DNA of 64,000 nucleotides from Chryseobacterium tructae (GCF_030409875.1 NZ_JAUFQR010000001.1:3224001-3288000); one strand, 5' to 3'; counted from the first letter of the stretch, positions 1 to 11,449 are shown. The notes: generated from the sequence alone by a model not told the origin. Numbers and translations are program-made.

Positions 1-53
1 GGTTCAATTCCCTGCATGATTTTAATTTTTCTTTAATTAAGAATGCTATGGTA

Positions 54-1397
54 TCAATTTCTACCCACAGATATAGGAGGAACATCACTTTGATATAAGA
101 CCTTCACATTTTCGGAAGATATTCCTTGATTTACAGATTTAAACTGAGCTCCATTCAAAACTGAAGAAATCAAAGTTTCATTGGGATCACCTAAAGGTAA
201 TAAAGGCAATACTGTATACTCATTAACCGAAATCTGCGGTGAAATCCCATTGCTGTATTCTCCGGCACCATTAGCATTAAATACTTTATAAATAACCGGA
301 TGCAGCTGCCAATGGATTTTTTGAGGCTTACGTTTATCTTCTACGGTGAACCCTGCCATATCTTTTCCTAAGGTTACATCTCCCACTTGAATAACCTGAA
401 GATAGGGTTTCAAATTATTAATAACTATTTCGGCTGCAGAAGCTGTACTGTTTGAACTCAAAATGTATACTTTATTGAGTCCTAATGCATTTGTACGTAA
501 AGTATTAAAATCAAGCGCTTTTGGATCATAGGTAATCTGTTGGGAGAAAGTTCTTTTCACTTCACCGCCGTTTTTATTTCCTTTAAAAATGATGAATGGG
601 GAATTAGATGAGATCCCCGGAGGAATCAGAGAGCAAAGGGCAGCAGCGGCTGATACAGAACCTCCATAGTTATACCTCAGATCAAGGATCAGCTCCTGTA
701 CTCCGGCAGCTTTAAACTCGGCAAACTTCTGACTAAGTTTCTGCGTCATCCCATCCGGAAAGTCATAGATATATAAATACCCCGCCTTTTTACCTTTTTT
801 TTCAAATATTTTAGACAATAACGGCTGGTCAAAAGAGACTCCATAATAGACTTTTATTTCTTTTTCATTGGTAATGGCTCCGTTGCTCCAATTTCCTACG
901 TTAAGATCCAGCACTGTAAGATCTTTCATGGTTGAAGCTACAGATTCTGCATTGCTTGCCGTCACTGTTTTTCCGTTGATTTTGGTAATAATCATTCCCC
1001 GTTCAAGTCCAGCATTGAATGCCGGGGAATCTTTAAGTACCAGTTTAATCATCGTTATCACATGACCATTTGCCTGCTGAATCACGGTATAATCAAAGCC
1101 ATACATATTCCGGATCGAACGTGGATAGCTGGAAGGATCCTCAGTATTTACGATAAAAGAAAACCGATCCTGAGGAGCCAGCATACTTTTAAAAAAGTCT
1201 TTTACAGGAAGATGATAATCTGGCTTTGATGGCATCTGATCTGCCCAGTAATAATACCGTTTCAGGCTATCCTGTACCCAAAGATTAACAGATTCTGTAC
1301 TTCCTTCAGGAAATTCAGGTGCTTTTTCATCATTATCTGTACACGAAATCAGGATGATGATTAAGACTATGAACTGAAGTTTTAAAAATTTTCTCAT
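54..1397 (-). CDS. S41-family (C-terminal processing-type) peptidase lipoprotein
   Basis: This 447-residue protein starts with a lipoprotein signal ending LISC|TDND, so it should be anchored to an envelope membrane. A PDZ-like region follows at about residues 95-165, then an S41 peptidase fold at about 200-395. The segment SSNSTASAAEI carries the probable nucleophile serine and GKDMAG, about 30 residues later, the probable catalytic lysine. The family cleaves near protein C termini using a Ser/Lys dyad. It lies 6 bases downstream of another lipoprotein gene on the same strand, so the two are probably co-transcribed. Its physiological substrate cannot be read from the sequence. Confidence 0.85.
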   Translation of the reverse strand: MRKFLKLQFIVLIIILISCTDNDEKAPEFPEGSTESVNLWVQDSLKRYYYWADQMPSKPDYHLPVKDFFKSMLAPQDRFSFIVNTEDPSSYPRSIRNMYGFDYTVIQQANGHVITMIKLVLKDSPAFNAGLERGMIITKINGKTVTASNAESVASTMKDLTVLDLNVGNWSNGAITNEKEIKVYYGVSFDQPLLSKIFEKKGKKAGYLYIYDFPDGMTQKLSQKFAEFKAAGVQELILDLRYNYGGSVSAAAALCSLIPPGISSNSPFIIFKGNKNGGEVKRTFSQQITYDPKALDFNTLRTNALGLNKVYILSSNSTASAAEIVINNLKPYLQVIQVGDVTLGKDMAGFTVEDKRKPQKIHWQLHPVIYKVFNANGAGEYSNGISPQISVNEYTVLPLLPLGDPNETLISSVLNGAQFKSVNQGISSENVKVLYQSDVPPISVGRN

Positions 1398-1403
1398 CCC
1401 AAA

Positions 1404-2144
1404 TTATAAGTATTCTGCTACATCAACATCTCCTTTTACTACCCATACTCCATTTTCTGTTTTTTCCTGAAGTATGATCATATTAGCACCCATATCTTGT
1501 TTTATTTTCACCTTAATCATTTCTGATCCTGCATAAGGTTCTGTAGTTCCAGGTTTATACAATTCCAGATATACAGGGGCTGTAATACCGAAAGAGCTGT
1601 ATATCTTCACCGGAGTAAAGCTCTTTTTTCCAATATTATCAAATTCTGCCAGTACCACCCCATTTTCTCTTTTTAAAACTCCTTTCACATTTTTAAGGGA
1701 TGATCCTGAAAACTCTCCTAAATTCGGAAAAATAAATTCAAATCCCACCCGTCCAAGGTTGACCTGTGGTTTTATAACCTCAGCCTCCAGAAAGATTCCC
1801 GGAAGATGGAAGAAGTATAATTTCTTATATTCATCTACATTATTATAGGTAATATTGTATCGTATAACCTCCTTCCCTGTTTCATGATTATATATTGCCA
1901 GTTTGTTGGTTTCTCCCTGATCCTGCACAAACTGAATCGTGGTTTCTATTTTGTTGGTATAAGAGGTTTCCCCACCAATAGATATAGGTTCTCCGTTGAA
2001 TCTCAGCTGAAGTACATCAGGTTTAGAGAATCCTTTGACAGTGACTTCTCCAGGTTTTTGTACCTGGTCATATTTCTCCATCACAGTATTGTCTGTACAG
2101 GAAAACAATATCATTAATAATATGAGTGCAAAGATTTTATTCAT
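1404..2144 (-). CDS. Lipoprotein of unknown function
   Basis: This 246-residue protein opens with a short hydrophobic signal and the lipobox LFSC|TDN, so it is predicted to be a lipoprotein. The rest is beta-rich with no cysteine or catalytic motif that I recognise. Its lipobox tail (SCTDN) matches that of the adjacent S41 peptidase, and the 6-base gap suggests a two-gene unit. A partner or inhibitor role for the peptidase is possible but is inference only. A terminator hairpin lies just upstream at 2171-2201. Confidence 0.75.
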   Translation of the reverse strand: MNKIFALILLMILFSCTDNTVMEKYDQVQKPGEVTVKGFSKPDVLQLRFNGEPISIGGETSYTNKIETTIQFVQDQGETNKLAIYNHETGKEVIRYNITYNNVDEYKKLYFFHLPGIFLEAEVIKPQVNLGRVGFEFIFPNLGEFSGSSLKNVKGVLKRENGVVLAEFDNIGKKSFTPVKIYSSFGITAPVYLELYKPGTTEPYAGSEMIKVKIKQDMGANMIILQEKTENGVWVVKGDVDVAEYL

Positions 2145-2170
2145 CTTTTATCTTGTTTTAAACTTAAAAA

Positions 2171-2201
2171 ATATTGCCCAGCCCATTGTGCCGGGCAATA
2201 T
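2171..2201 (-). terminator. Rho-independent terminator after the choice-of-anchor J gene
   Basis: Twelve-base arms (2171-2182 and 2190-2201) pair with one mismatch around a 7-base loop. On the minus strand the stem is followed by a run of T. It should end transcription from the 2323-3246 gene before the next lipoprotein gene. Confidence 0.75.
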
Positions 2202-2322
2202 AACAATTATAAAAAAACTATTTGGATATGTTCTGGATAGTCATTTCTTATCAAAATGCCCATCCATTATTGTAAATTAAAATTTCATATTTTCTTTCAT
2301 GATCAGCTTAAAAACAGTACGT

Positions 2323-3246
2323 CTATTTTTTAATAAAACTCAAACGTTCTGTTGTTTTTCCATCAGTCACTTCCGCTATATACACTCCTTCTGATAAATT
2401 TGCGATGTTGATTAATTTAGAGTATTGAGTGGTAAGTACTTTTTGCCCTGCAGCATTATAAAGATAAACTGTTACTCTATTTTCTTTTAATGCTGGATTA
2501 AGCTGCAGTTGTAAATATTCTTTTACTGGGTTTTCTGCAATTTTTGTAATATTTTCTTTCTTTTTTATATCTTTTGTGCTTAAGGTTAATGAGGTCGCAT
2601 AGATCGCCATCTCATCAATATTAATGTTCATAATATTATTTCCGCTGGCATTTCTGTTTGCCCACATTCCTATATAAATTTCTTTCCTGCAAAGGCCGAA
2701 AGGTCTACAAGACTTTCTGCAAATTGAGTAAGATCTGATGGAAAAGGATTTGTAGATGAACCTACCTGTATTTTATATGGGCTTTGTAAATAATTTCCTG
2801 ATCCATCTACTGTCATAGCCTGAAAATCTGCTAACACAGGAACTGCTTTTTGAGGAGTACTTACATAGATATAAAGATCCCGGCTCACAATAGTATGTGT
2901 GGCTCTCTGTCTTCCGATATAAGAAGCAAGAGTGATTGTTCCCGCAGCACCTGTAAGGTCAATCTGGGGAGAAATAATCCAGTCATCTTCTGTTCCAAAT
3001 CCGGCTGCACTTCCAGTAGGAACCAGATTCGTAGAATGCCTTAGAACACCTGTGCTTCCGTAGGCTAAAGAGGTTCCATTGTGATAAATATTGAAACCTT
3101 GAATCCATCCATTGTTATTGCCATTCAGATCATGGAATGTCCATCCCTGAAGATCGGCAGGAGTATCAAAAGAATTTCCCCATACCAGAGATTGTGCTGT
3201 AGCCAGCTGAGATAAACAGAACAGATGATAAAATTATTTTTTTCAT
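2323..3246 (-). CDS. Secreted choice-of-anchor J-like protein with T9SS sorting domain (two frameshifts)
   Basis: Three reading-frame pieces join into one protein of about 307 residues. It has a signal peptide starting MKKIILSSVLFIS, a lectin/jelly-roll-like domain of choice-of-anchor J type (motifs DDWIISPQIDL and IYIGMWANR), and a C-terminal type A T9SS sorting domain ending GVYIAEVTDGKTTERLSFIKK minus its last residues. The frame breaks near 3210 (within the signal peptide) and near 2685, and one added base repairs each. Such proteins are exported by Sec and then carried across the outer membrane by the type IX system. Both breaks look like sequence errors, but true decay is possible. Confidence 0.7.
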
Positions 3247-3281
3247 GATACTGAGTATTAAGAGTTTTTTTTAAGAAAAGG

Positions 3282-3316
3282 AAAGCAAGGAATTAGCCTA
3301 AGCCATTCCTTGCTTT
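3282..3316 (-). terminator. Hairpin terminator after the 3326-4623 lipoprotein gene
   Basis: Perfect 12-base inverted arms (3282-3293 and 3305-3316) enclose an 11-base loop, starting just beyond the stop of the lipoprotein gene. The T-tract after the stem on the minus strand is short and interrupted, so termination strength is uncertain. Confidence 0.65.
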
Positions 3317-3325
3317 CATTATTTT

Positions 3326-4623
3326 TTAGTTTACAATAGCAAAATTGTATTTTGTCCAAGCCCCTTGGAATCCACCGCAGTTTCTTGGAGATACATTCCA
3401 GCTTCCTTCATTAAAGAATGGCTGGCTCATTCCCCATAATGCGGCAGTACTTCCTGTAAGAAGGTTAGATGCCGGAATTCCTGCTGTATCCGCTCCTATC
3501 ACAGAAGTTGTAAAGCCATGAACCTGAATGGAAGCAAGGTTTGAAACTGAAGAAAGTTCAGATCCTGTACCTTCTACTCTGATTCCTACAGGATATCCTG
3601 TTACTACAGCGTTGTTTAAAGTTAATTTACCATATCTTCTGATGTGGATACCGTTTTCATAAGCTGCTCCTTGTCCTGCAGCACCGAATTTAGCTCCTAC
3701 GATAGTAAGGTTGTTAATAACAGGGTTTGTAATTAAAGAAGTCGCTGTACCTGTTGCATTATTATCAAGCTCAATACCGTTAGAATCCGGGCTTCCGCCA
3801 CTTACTGTGTGTGCTGAATTGTAATCAGCTAAAGAAAGAGCACATGTAATGGTTCCAGTATATCCGTTATCAAAGTCAAAATTATCATCTTCTGCAGCAA
3901 AAGAAATCAGGTTCGAAGCATTCACAGTTCCCCCGAAGAATTCAAAAGAATCATCCTGACCGTAAGACACTTGGATATGGTCTAGAACAGTACCATTTCC
4001 AACTCCTCCTAATGATAAAGCATTTACTTCGTTACCAGAGTTAGCTCCTACAAAGTCATACCCTGCAAACTCAATACGTACATATTTCATTGTTCCGGCA
4101 TCATGAGAAGGATTAGTTCCTCCGAAATAATAATCACTACCGGTTAATCCTTCAATAGTTGTTGTAAAAGGTACGTTCGTAGGGGCATCACCTAAAAGGA
4201 TTACTCCTCCAAATCTCCTGGAGTAGCTGTAGTATCTTCATCTCCATCTAAAAGTTTGTAACTTGTAAAAACAATTGGCTGAGATTCAGTACCTGTAGCA
4301 TTGATTTTACCTGTTTTAGTAATAACCAGAATTCCTGAACCTTCTCCTATTGCATTAGGTTTTGCTTTAATAAATGTCCCAGGCTGAATCGTAAGCGTAG
4401 CTCCGTTTTTAACGGCTACAGTACCATCAATTTCTATGACACCGCTCCATGTTGTATTAGACGTAATAGGTCCACTCACTTTAGTAACAGGAAGTGCAGA
4501 AGCTGTAAGATACTCAGCTGAAGTAGGTTTCATTTCAAAAGGAGTTGAAGAATCTGCTAAATGATCGTTCTGGCAAGCTGTAAGAGATAATGCAGCAGCT
4601 GCAATTAGAGTTAATCTTTTCAT
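3326..4623 (-). CDS. Beta-helix-like lipoprotein, paralogue B (one frameshift)
   Basis: The N-terminal 140 residues (lipobox LTAC|QND) and the following segment are in different frames. One T restored near 4213 joins them into a protein of about 430 residues. It is closely similar along its whole length to the intact neighbour at 4958-6262: both carry TSNTTWSGVIE, GKINATGTESQPI, SFEFFGGTVNA and a C terminus with NVSPRNCGGFQG. Repeated short beta-strand units suggest a parallel beta-helix exposed at the cell surface. Enzyme activity cannot be assigned. The tandem arrangement indicates recent gene duplication. Confidence 0.75.
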
Positions 4624-4957
4624 TGTTATAATTTTTGATAGCTCCGGTTATTTATTTTTATGACCGGAAATTTTTAATATTCAGAAATATTCGCCTCCAT
4701 ATTTCTGCGATTTGGTTATTGTTTTCATCCTACAGATCAGGAGGAGCTGAGTTGCAAGAGTTCCCTGTTGATCCACTATTTTCCGGGAAAAGGCAATAGT
4801 AGCCGGTTTTTGATTGATTCGGTACTGTTGTGCGCATCATCAGTAGTATTCCAAGTCATTTTCAGGATTCCGAAACCTGTGCACATCTATATTTAGAGCT
4901 CTTTTTTATCTTTAGGGATACCGGAGTTTGTATATTCAACATCTCTGTTTTTAGCAA
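4624..4957. other. Gene-free spacer between the two lipoprotein paralogues
   Basis: These 334 bases hold no convincing gene. A small hairpin (TCCGGT paired with ACCGGA) sits near 4641-4667, just upstream of paralogue B. No clear promoter of the TTG-N19-TAnnTTTG type was seen. Confidence 0.5.
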
Positions 4958-6262
4958 TTATTCCAAAATCGAGAAATCATATTTTGTCCAGTTTCCCTGA
5001 AATCCGCCACAATTTCTTGGAGACACATTCCAGCTTCCTTCATTGAAGAAAGGTTGGTTCATCCCCCATAATGCTGCTGTACTTCCTGTAAGAAGATTAG
5101 CTGTTGGGATTCCTGCTGTACCTGAACCCATAACAGAAGTACTGAACCCATGTACAAGGATTGAATTTAGGCTAGAAGCTGCGGAAAGCTGTGAACCTGT
5201 TCCTTCTACCCTGATTCCCGTTGGATATCCTGTTACAACAGCATTGTTTAATGTTAGTCTTCCATTTCTTCTGATATGAATCCCGTTTTCATAAACAAGT
5301 CCCTGTCCTGCGGCTCCATATTTTGCCCCAATGATCGTAATGTTGTTGATGGTAGGATTTGTAATCAAGGAAGTGGCTGTACCATTGAAATTGTTATCTA
5401 ATTCGATACCGTTAGAATCAGAACTTCCACCGCTCGTGGCATGATAGGAACGATAATCTCCTAAAGAAAGAGCACATGTAATCGTTCCCGTATATCCGTT
5501 ATCGAAATCGAAATTATCATCTTCAGGAGCAAAAGAAACCAAATTGGTAGCGTTTACTGTACCTCCAAAAAATTCGAAAGAATCATCCAGGCTGTAAGAC
5601 ACCTGAATATGATCTAATATAGTTCCGTTCCCAACACCTCCTAATGTCAAACCATTCACTTCATTACCAGAATTGGCTCCAGTAAAATCGTATCCTGCAA
5701 ACTCGATGCGTACATATTTCATAATTCCGGCATTATGAGACGGATTAGTTCCTCCAAAATAATGATCACCACTAAAACCTAATCCTTCAATAGAAGTTGT
5801 ACTAGGTACATTCGTAGGAGCATCTCCTAAAAGGATCACTCCTCCAAAATCACCCGGAGTCGCTGTTGTATCTTCATTTCCATCCAGAAGCTTATAGCTT
5901 GTAAAAATAATGGGCTGAGATTCTGTTCCTGTTGCATTGATCTTTCCTGTCTTGGTGATTACAAGAATTCCATTAGCAGCTGCCCAATCATTATTCGGTT
6001 TTGCTTTAATATAGGTTCCTGGAAGAATTGTTAATGTAGCTCCATTTTTAACCCTAATAATTCCATCCATTTCAATAACACCACTCCAGGTTGTATTGGA
6101 AGTGATATCCCCACTCACAGAAGTGACAGGAAGTTCAGAAACGGTAATATATTCCGCTGAAGTAGACTTCATTTCAAAAGGAGCAGGAGAATCTGCTAAG
6201 TCATCTTTTTGACAGGCTGTAAATGAGAATAATGTTATCCCGGTTAATAGTAATTTTTTCAT
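4958..6262 (-). CDS. Beta-helix-like lipoprotein, paralogue A (intact)
   Basis: This intact 434-residue lipoprotein has the lipobox FTAC|QKDD and no known catalytic motif. It is rich in Gly, Asn, Thr and Ile in short repeating strands, consistent with a right-handed beta-helix. It starts 31 bases after the TonB receptor stop on the same strand, so receptor and lipoprotein are probably co-transcribed. By analogy with TonB receptor/surface lipoprotein pairs in Bacteroidota it may capture the receptor's ligand; that is inference. The paralogue at 3326-4623 lies next to it. Confidence 0.8.
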   Translation of the reverse strand: MKKLLLTGITLFSFTACQKDDLADSPAPFEMKSTSAEYITVSELPVTSVSGDITSNTTWSGVIEMDGIIRVKNGATLTILPGTYIKAKPNNDWAAANGILVITKTGKINATGTESQPIIFTSYKLLDGNEDTTATPGDFGGVILLGDAPTNVPSTTSIEGLGFSGDHYFGGTNPSHNAGIMKYVRIEFAGYDFTGANSGNEVNGLTLGGVGNGTILDHIQVSYSLDDSFEFFGGTVNATNLVSFAPEDDNFDFDNGYTGTITCALSLGDYRSYHATSGGSSDSNGIELDNNFNGTATSLITNPTINNITIIGAKYGAAGQGLVYENGIHIRRNGRLTLNNAVVTGYPTGIRVEGTGSQLSAASSLNSILVHGFSTSVMGSGTAGIPTANLLTGSTAALWGMNQPFFNEGSWNVSPRNCGGFQGNWTKYDFSILE

Positions 6263-6293
6263 TTCTTAGTTTTCTTTATGTGTTTGATGATTT

Positions 6294-9200
6294 TTAAAAG
6301 GTATAAATGACATTTAACCCAAATATTCTTCCGCTGTAAGCACGGAACAGGATCTTATCAATATCTTTATCATATCTAGTTGTTGCACCAGGCACCAGGG
6401 TCTGCAATTCCCGAGCTGTCTTATTTCCTGTATTGTCTGTGTGCCCTAAATAAGAATTAAAGTTGTTATAATACTCCTTTACCGTATTGAAGAGATTCCT
6501 TACATTCAGTTTTACTTCCAGATTTCTGTTTCTTAAGAGTTTATATGAGATCTGGGCATCTGCAACAGCATAAGGACGTTGGATTTCTTCTCCGTTATAA
6601 GCATATCCAACTGTTATATACTGATCTCCTTTGGCATTGTATAAAAAGTTGAAACCCAATCGATCGCCATCATACATCAATCCGACATTATATGCATATG
6701 GGGTTTGCCCGTAAAGAGGTCTGTCTACTTCATAGGTTTCATCATTCTCGCCTGTTTTATACTGATCTTTAAAAGCGATTACCTTTGTTGTATTGTAAGT
6801 GAAATTCCCACTGATAAAAAGTTTTTCAAGAAATGATCCTTCAGCAATAAATCCAAGATTTTTTCGTACCTCTACTTCTACTCCTTTTAGTTTTGCATTT
6901 TTTGAATTTCCATTGAACAATGATAGATTTCCATCGTTAGAAATACGTCCTTCACGCTCAATAGGTCGATCAATATCCTTATAATATAATCCGGCAGAGA
7001 ATATTTCCCCCAATCCCGGAAACCACTCAAATTTAAAATCGTAATTATTGACTGTAGAGGACACCATGTGTGTGTTGTAAATCAACCCGTTGGCTATAGG
7101 ATCAAAGTAAGGCAATCCGGTTCTCTCATTAAACTGAGGGCGAATAACGGTCTTCCCATAGGCCAATCTCAGATTTATTTATTGGTGGGACTATAGGTAA
7201 AATTGGCTGAAGGCATCCATTGCCATGGTTTATCATCTATTCCTACTTCAGCGAAATTATTGGAATCATTCTTAGATTCAATTTGCTGAAAAATAGGATC
7301 ATATTGAAAATATTCAGCACGCAATCCCCATACTAATCTGAATTTATTTTTCCAGCGGTTATCAAACATCACATACATAGCGTGTTGTTCAACTTTCCCT
7401 TCATATTTTCCATCATCTACATACAATGGTCTGGTCTCCCATCCGATTCCTCCGGGTGCATAATGAGAACCATCAAACCAATCAGCAAGAGATCCATACA
7501 TTTCTAAAAATTTTGGATTCGGGACATCCCTTTTTCCATCTACTCTCAATAAAAATTTCTGTTGTTGATTTGTATTGGATTTTGAAGCTCCGGCATATCC
7601 TACCTTAATATCATTTTTAAAACTTCCTCTGTCAAGTCCCCATTTAAAAGAAGCTCCATAATTATAATCTGTTTCTTTGCTGGTAATATATCCTCTTGCA
7701 AAATCACTCGCACTATTATTGGCTACATGATAATTCAGGATCTCACGCCCTATAAACTTATATAAAGTCTTGTATTGAGTATAATCTTTCGTGTCTGATG
7801 AAACTCCAGTTCTGGCAGCGAACCAGTTGATTTCCATATTTCCAAGCTTATGGCTTCCTTCCAGTTTATTCTGTAAAAACATCTGATAAACAGGATACAC
7901 CGTATTCTCCGTAAAAGGTTTATCTAAAGATGGAATTTTTGAAGGATCATTATTGGGAACAATTCCATGATAAAAGTAATTGTACGAAGCTTCTGCTGCT
8001 GCAGGTGAACCACTTCCATTGGTATTTTCATCCCAGCCTGTAATTCTTGTCAATGTATTATCGTAAATATGAGTGTATGAATTACGGAATGAAATTCTAC
8101 TCTTTCCCAGTTGCAACCCAAAATTTAGCATTCCTGCTACTGTAGAATTATAATTATAGGAAGCTCCTGTATTTTTAAAATTATAAAAAGGCATTTTTCC
8201 ATTGGCATCAAAAGCAAATCCTGTAGTATCCAACCAGTTTCCTCTCCCTGTATGGTCTATATCCAGCTTATTCTGCTCATTTCTGATAATAAATGCTCCG
8301 GCAAAACCCCATTTATTATTATTTTTAAGAGCATATGTTCTTCCTAATGCCAATTGCAAATTGGAACCCATATCTCCTCTGGTCTTATAGTTGGTAAAGT
8401 TATCGTTCTTGAACTGGCTGGATTGTTCAAAAAACATAGGATTATCCCATTTCATAGGCTGAAGTCCCTGAGGGAAGTCTCTCGTTCCGTCATCATAACC
8501 AAAATAATCGTATTTTCCACGCTTACGGGTCAGAAATTCTTTAAAAGCAGTCTGATCATTATAAGACGTTCCCATACTTACAGTTGTAAAGTTTTCATTG
8601 GGAATATCTTTGGTTCTTACCTCTACAAAACCTCCCGCAAAACTGGCATTCATATCGGGCGTTGCAGATTTACTGACAACAACGCTTTCCACCATAGCCG
8701 TTGGAATAATATCGAAAGAAAAATTCTGATTGTAGGCTTCAGTACTTGGCAGATTGATACCATCCATCGCTGCTGTATTCCATCTTTCTCCCATAGATCT
8801 TACAACTACATATTTGTTATCTATAGTTGTAATTCCCGTCACTCTTTTCAAAGTACCCCCCACATCATTATCAGGAGTTTTAGCAATCTGTTCGGCAGAA
8901 ATTCCGTCGCTCATTTGTGCTGCTTTTTTCTGCTGAGCCAATAATCCTGCCTGAGTATCTGCTTTACGGGTTGCTGTCACAACCACTTCTTTGATGTCTG
9001 TAATTTTATCCGATGCCCTGTTCAGTGCAAAGGAAACTGTATTTGTTTCTTTATTGGTAATTGATAATTTTTCTACTCTGAGTGTGTTGTATTTTGGAGC
9101 TTTGATTGTCAAACTATAAAGCCCTGAAGGAAGATCTACTGAAAAATCTCCGTTATTATCAGTTAAGGCTGTTTTCCCTGCAATATTGATCTCTGCTCCG

Positions 9201-9580
9201 ATAACAGGATTTCCCACTTCATCAACTATTTTCCCTGAGATACGCCCGTTTCCCGGTACGCCTGCATTTGAGCTTTCATACTTTATTGAAATGAGATCTC
9301 CATGTAAACGAAAGACTACCGGAAGACCGTTGGTAATGTCTTTCAGACAACTATTGATAGAGGAATTTTCACATTTCACCCCTTTTACCTTCAGCTCTTT
9401 AATATCATATTTTGAGTAGGCCAGCCTCATTCCTGTTTTTCCTGCAAATTCTTCCAAAATTTCAATTAATGGTCTGCTTGCAGGTACAGAAAATGAAACT
9501 TTCTGAACCAATTCCTGCGCTTCTGCTGCAACAGTAAAAAATAAGGCTGCTATGGTAAAACCACATTTCAAACTTTTCAT
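6294..9580 (-). CDS. TonB-dependent receptor with STN and carboxypeptidase-regulatory domains (one frameshift)
   Basis: The protein, about 1,095 residues after repair, has a signal peptide ending AAEAQ. A secretin/TonB short N-terminal (STN) domain follows at about residues 30-105, then a carboxypeptidase-regulatory-like beta domain (GRISGKIVDEVGNPVIGAEI) at about 113-190. Next come a TonB-box-like KEVVVTATRKAD, a plug (GTLKRVTGITT) and a 22-strand barrel ending in Phe (GLNVIYTF). The frame breaks near 7180; one A restored in an AAA run joins the barrel. STN receptors pass a ligand signal to a FecR protein, and fecR lies 53 bases upstream here. There is no SusD partner, so this is not a classic SusCD pair. 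Confidence 0.85.
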
Positions 9581-9633
9581 ATCTAAGTGTTCTCTTTTGA
9601 TTAAGATGATCTGATTATTTATTTTTTTGATGA

Positions 9634-10580
9634 TTATTTTTTCAGGATGTAGACATTATCTTGTTTCTGAATTTCAAACCCCAGAATAAAGGCTAGGGCT
9701 TCAATATTTTCATTAACAGTTCCTCCTGTAAAATCAGCGGTAATCTTTTTATCTTCAGCTTCTTTCGGATAATGTATTTTTGTACTATAATTGCCTTCCA
9801 ACACCGTAATTACCTCTTTTAAAGGAACATCATTGAAACTTAAAGACAATAATTTAGGATGTTGTTTCCCTGAGATTTTATCCGTAGCGAATGAAATAAT
9901 AGCTGTAGTACCGGCAACCCCCAGATTCGTCCACTTTTGATTAGGTTTCAGATAAGAAACAGGAACTCCTTCAGAAGATACCGCCACTTTTCCTTCATAA
10001 AGATCTACTGCTTTTTTCTTCCCCGACTGAGAAACTTTGAATACCGTTCCCAATACTTTCGTACTGAAACCATCTGCATGAACTATGAAAGGGTGAGTTT
10101 TTGATTTTGCTACAGAAAAGAGAGCATCTCCTTTTAAATCAACGACTCTTGTAGCTGCAGGAAATGATTTTTCAACCGTAAGTTCTGCTCCGGGTAATAA
10201 GGTTACTACAGATCCATCTTCAAGATGAACAATTCTATTTCCGGCTACAGCTTGATAAACATCCGGCTTGAAGAATGTATGATACGTAAGTATTCCACCC
10301 AATGTGAAAAGTAAATAATGACTGCTGCAATTTTGTAAAGATTCTTCGGAAAACGATTTCTGTATCCTATTCTTTCATAAGGAACAAAATAATGTTCAAG
10401 TCCAGCCAATACTCTTACTTTAGATTCCTGAAGATGAACCTCATCCAGATCATTTTCTGCATAGGTTTTCCATTGCTTTAAAATTTCATTTTCCTTTTCG
10501 GAGATTTTTTCCTCCGAAACTTCACGTGTCCAAAGTCTGAAAACAAAGGCCTCGATATTTTTATAATTAAAACGTTTCAT
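9634..10580 (-). CDS. FecR-family anti-sigma factor with DUF4974-like C-terminus (one frameshift)
   Basis: The N-terminal part is cytoplasmic and leads to one membrane segment (IAAVIIYF...GGILTYH). A FecR domain follows (GSVVTLLPGAELTV through VLGTVFKVS), then a C-terminal DUF4974/STN-like module ending QKQDNVYILKK. A missing T near 10308 splits the gene; restoring it gives about 315 residues. I chose the ATG at 10580 (MKRFNYKN); 10592 is also possible. FecR proteins hold an ECF sigma factor inactive until the TonB receptor signals. It is divergent from the sigma gene at 10823 and upstream of its receptor. Confidence 0.85.
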
Positions 10581-10822
10581 AAAATATTTCATAGTATTCA
10601 CCGATACTTCTATCAATAAGACTATGAAAATGAGAAACTTCCCCAGCGTATTTTTAACATTTTGTTCATACTAATATCGAAACTCAAATGTTTTTCAACC
10701 TATTTTACAATTCCTAAACATTAAATTCACAATTAAGGGATAATTCCTAGAAATATTTAACCTTACCATAATTAAAGTTCACAAAAAGTTAATTTTCCTT
10801 TAGGTAATTTTGCTCCAATACT

Positions 10823-11449
10823 ATGAACCTAACAGACTCTACTTTATTAAAGAAAATAAAATCAGGCGACCGCCCTGCATTTATGCTGTTGTATGACCGA
10901 TACTGGGATCATCTGTACCGTTTCGTTTTCGTTCGAACAAAGGATAAGGAGGTTTCTGAAGAAATCCTTCAGAATTTATGGATAAAGATTCTTGAGAATA
11001 CGGAAGTGATACAAACCGATGAGTCGGAAAGTGCAAAAGGATATTTACTACGTCATCTGCATTACCGTATTCTGGATTACTACAATAGCTATAAAAAGAT
11101 CCCTCCAACATTGAGTATCGATGAATTTGATATCCCTGCGGAGATCGATATATCTGACCATGACTATTTTGAAATTCTTGAGGAAAACGAGATCAGTGTT
11201 TTGCTATCGATGATCGATGAGGTCGTTTCACAGCTTCCAGCTACTGAACAACAGGTCTATGAAATGAGAATCCGAAGAAATATGTCTGTTAATGAAACCG
11301 CAGATGCTTTAGGAATAAGCAATAAAACGGTTAGCAATAAACTAAGCAAAGCACTGGGAGAGATTCGTGATCAGCTAAGTCCCGAGTATCAGTCTTCCAA
11401 AAAACTAATATCCATTTTAATGCTGATGGAGTTGCTCACTAAATATTGA
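10823..11449 (+). CDS. ECF RNA polymerase sigma-70 factor
   Basis: This 208-residue protein has region 2 (AFMLLYDRYWDHLYRF ... VSEEILQNLWIKI) at about residues 20-70. Region 4, a helix-turn-helix (MSVNETADALGISNKTVSNK), lies at about 154-180. It lacks region 3, as ECF factors do. The adjacent divergent fecR and STN receptor identify it as the output of a three-part cell-surface signalling system. A -7-like TAATTTTG at 10805-10812 lies only 10 bases before the ATG, implying an almost leaderless transcript or a different real promoter. Confidence 0.88.
   Translation: MNLTDSTLLKKIKSGDRPAFMLLYDRYWDHLYRFVFVRTKDKEVSEEILQNLWIKILENTEVIQTDESESAKGYLLRHLHYRILDYYNSYKKIPPTLSIDEFDIPAEIDISDHDYFEILEENEISVLLSMIDEVVSQLPATEQQVYEMRIRRNMSVNETADALGISNKTVSNKLSKALGEIRDQLSPEYQSSKKLISILMLMELLTKY

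Noticed and set aside
1..30. A GGTTCAATTCC segment at the very start resembling a tRNA T-arm
   Set aside because: The implied acceptor strand CATGATT would need an A-starting 5' end and the upstream part is outside the window, so a tRNA cannot be supported.
2323..3246. Calling this and the other frameshifted genes pseudogenes
   Set aside because: All breaks need exactly one added base and the remaining sequence is under normal coding pattern, which fits sequence errors better.
8354..8944. Long plus-strand ORF inside the TonB receptor
   Set aside because: It lies opposite a well-supported receptor gene and shows no domain; it is a shadow frame.
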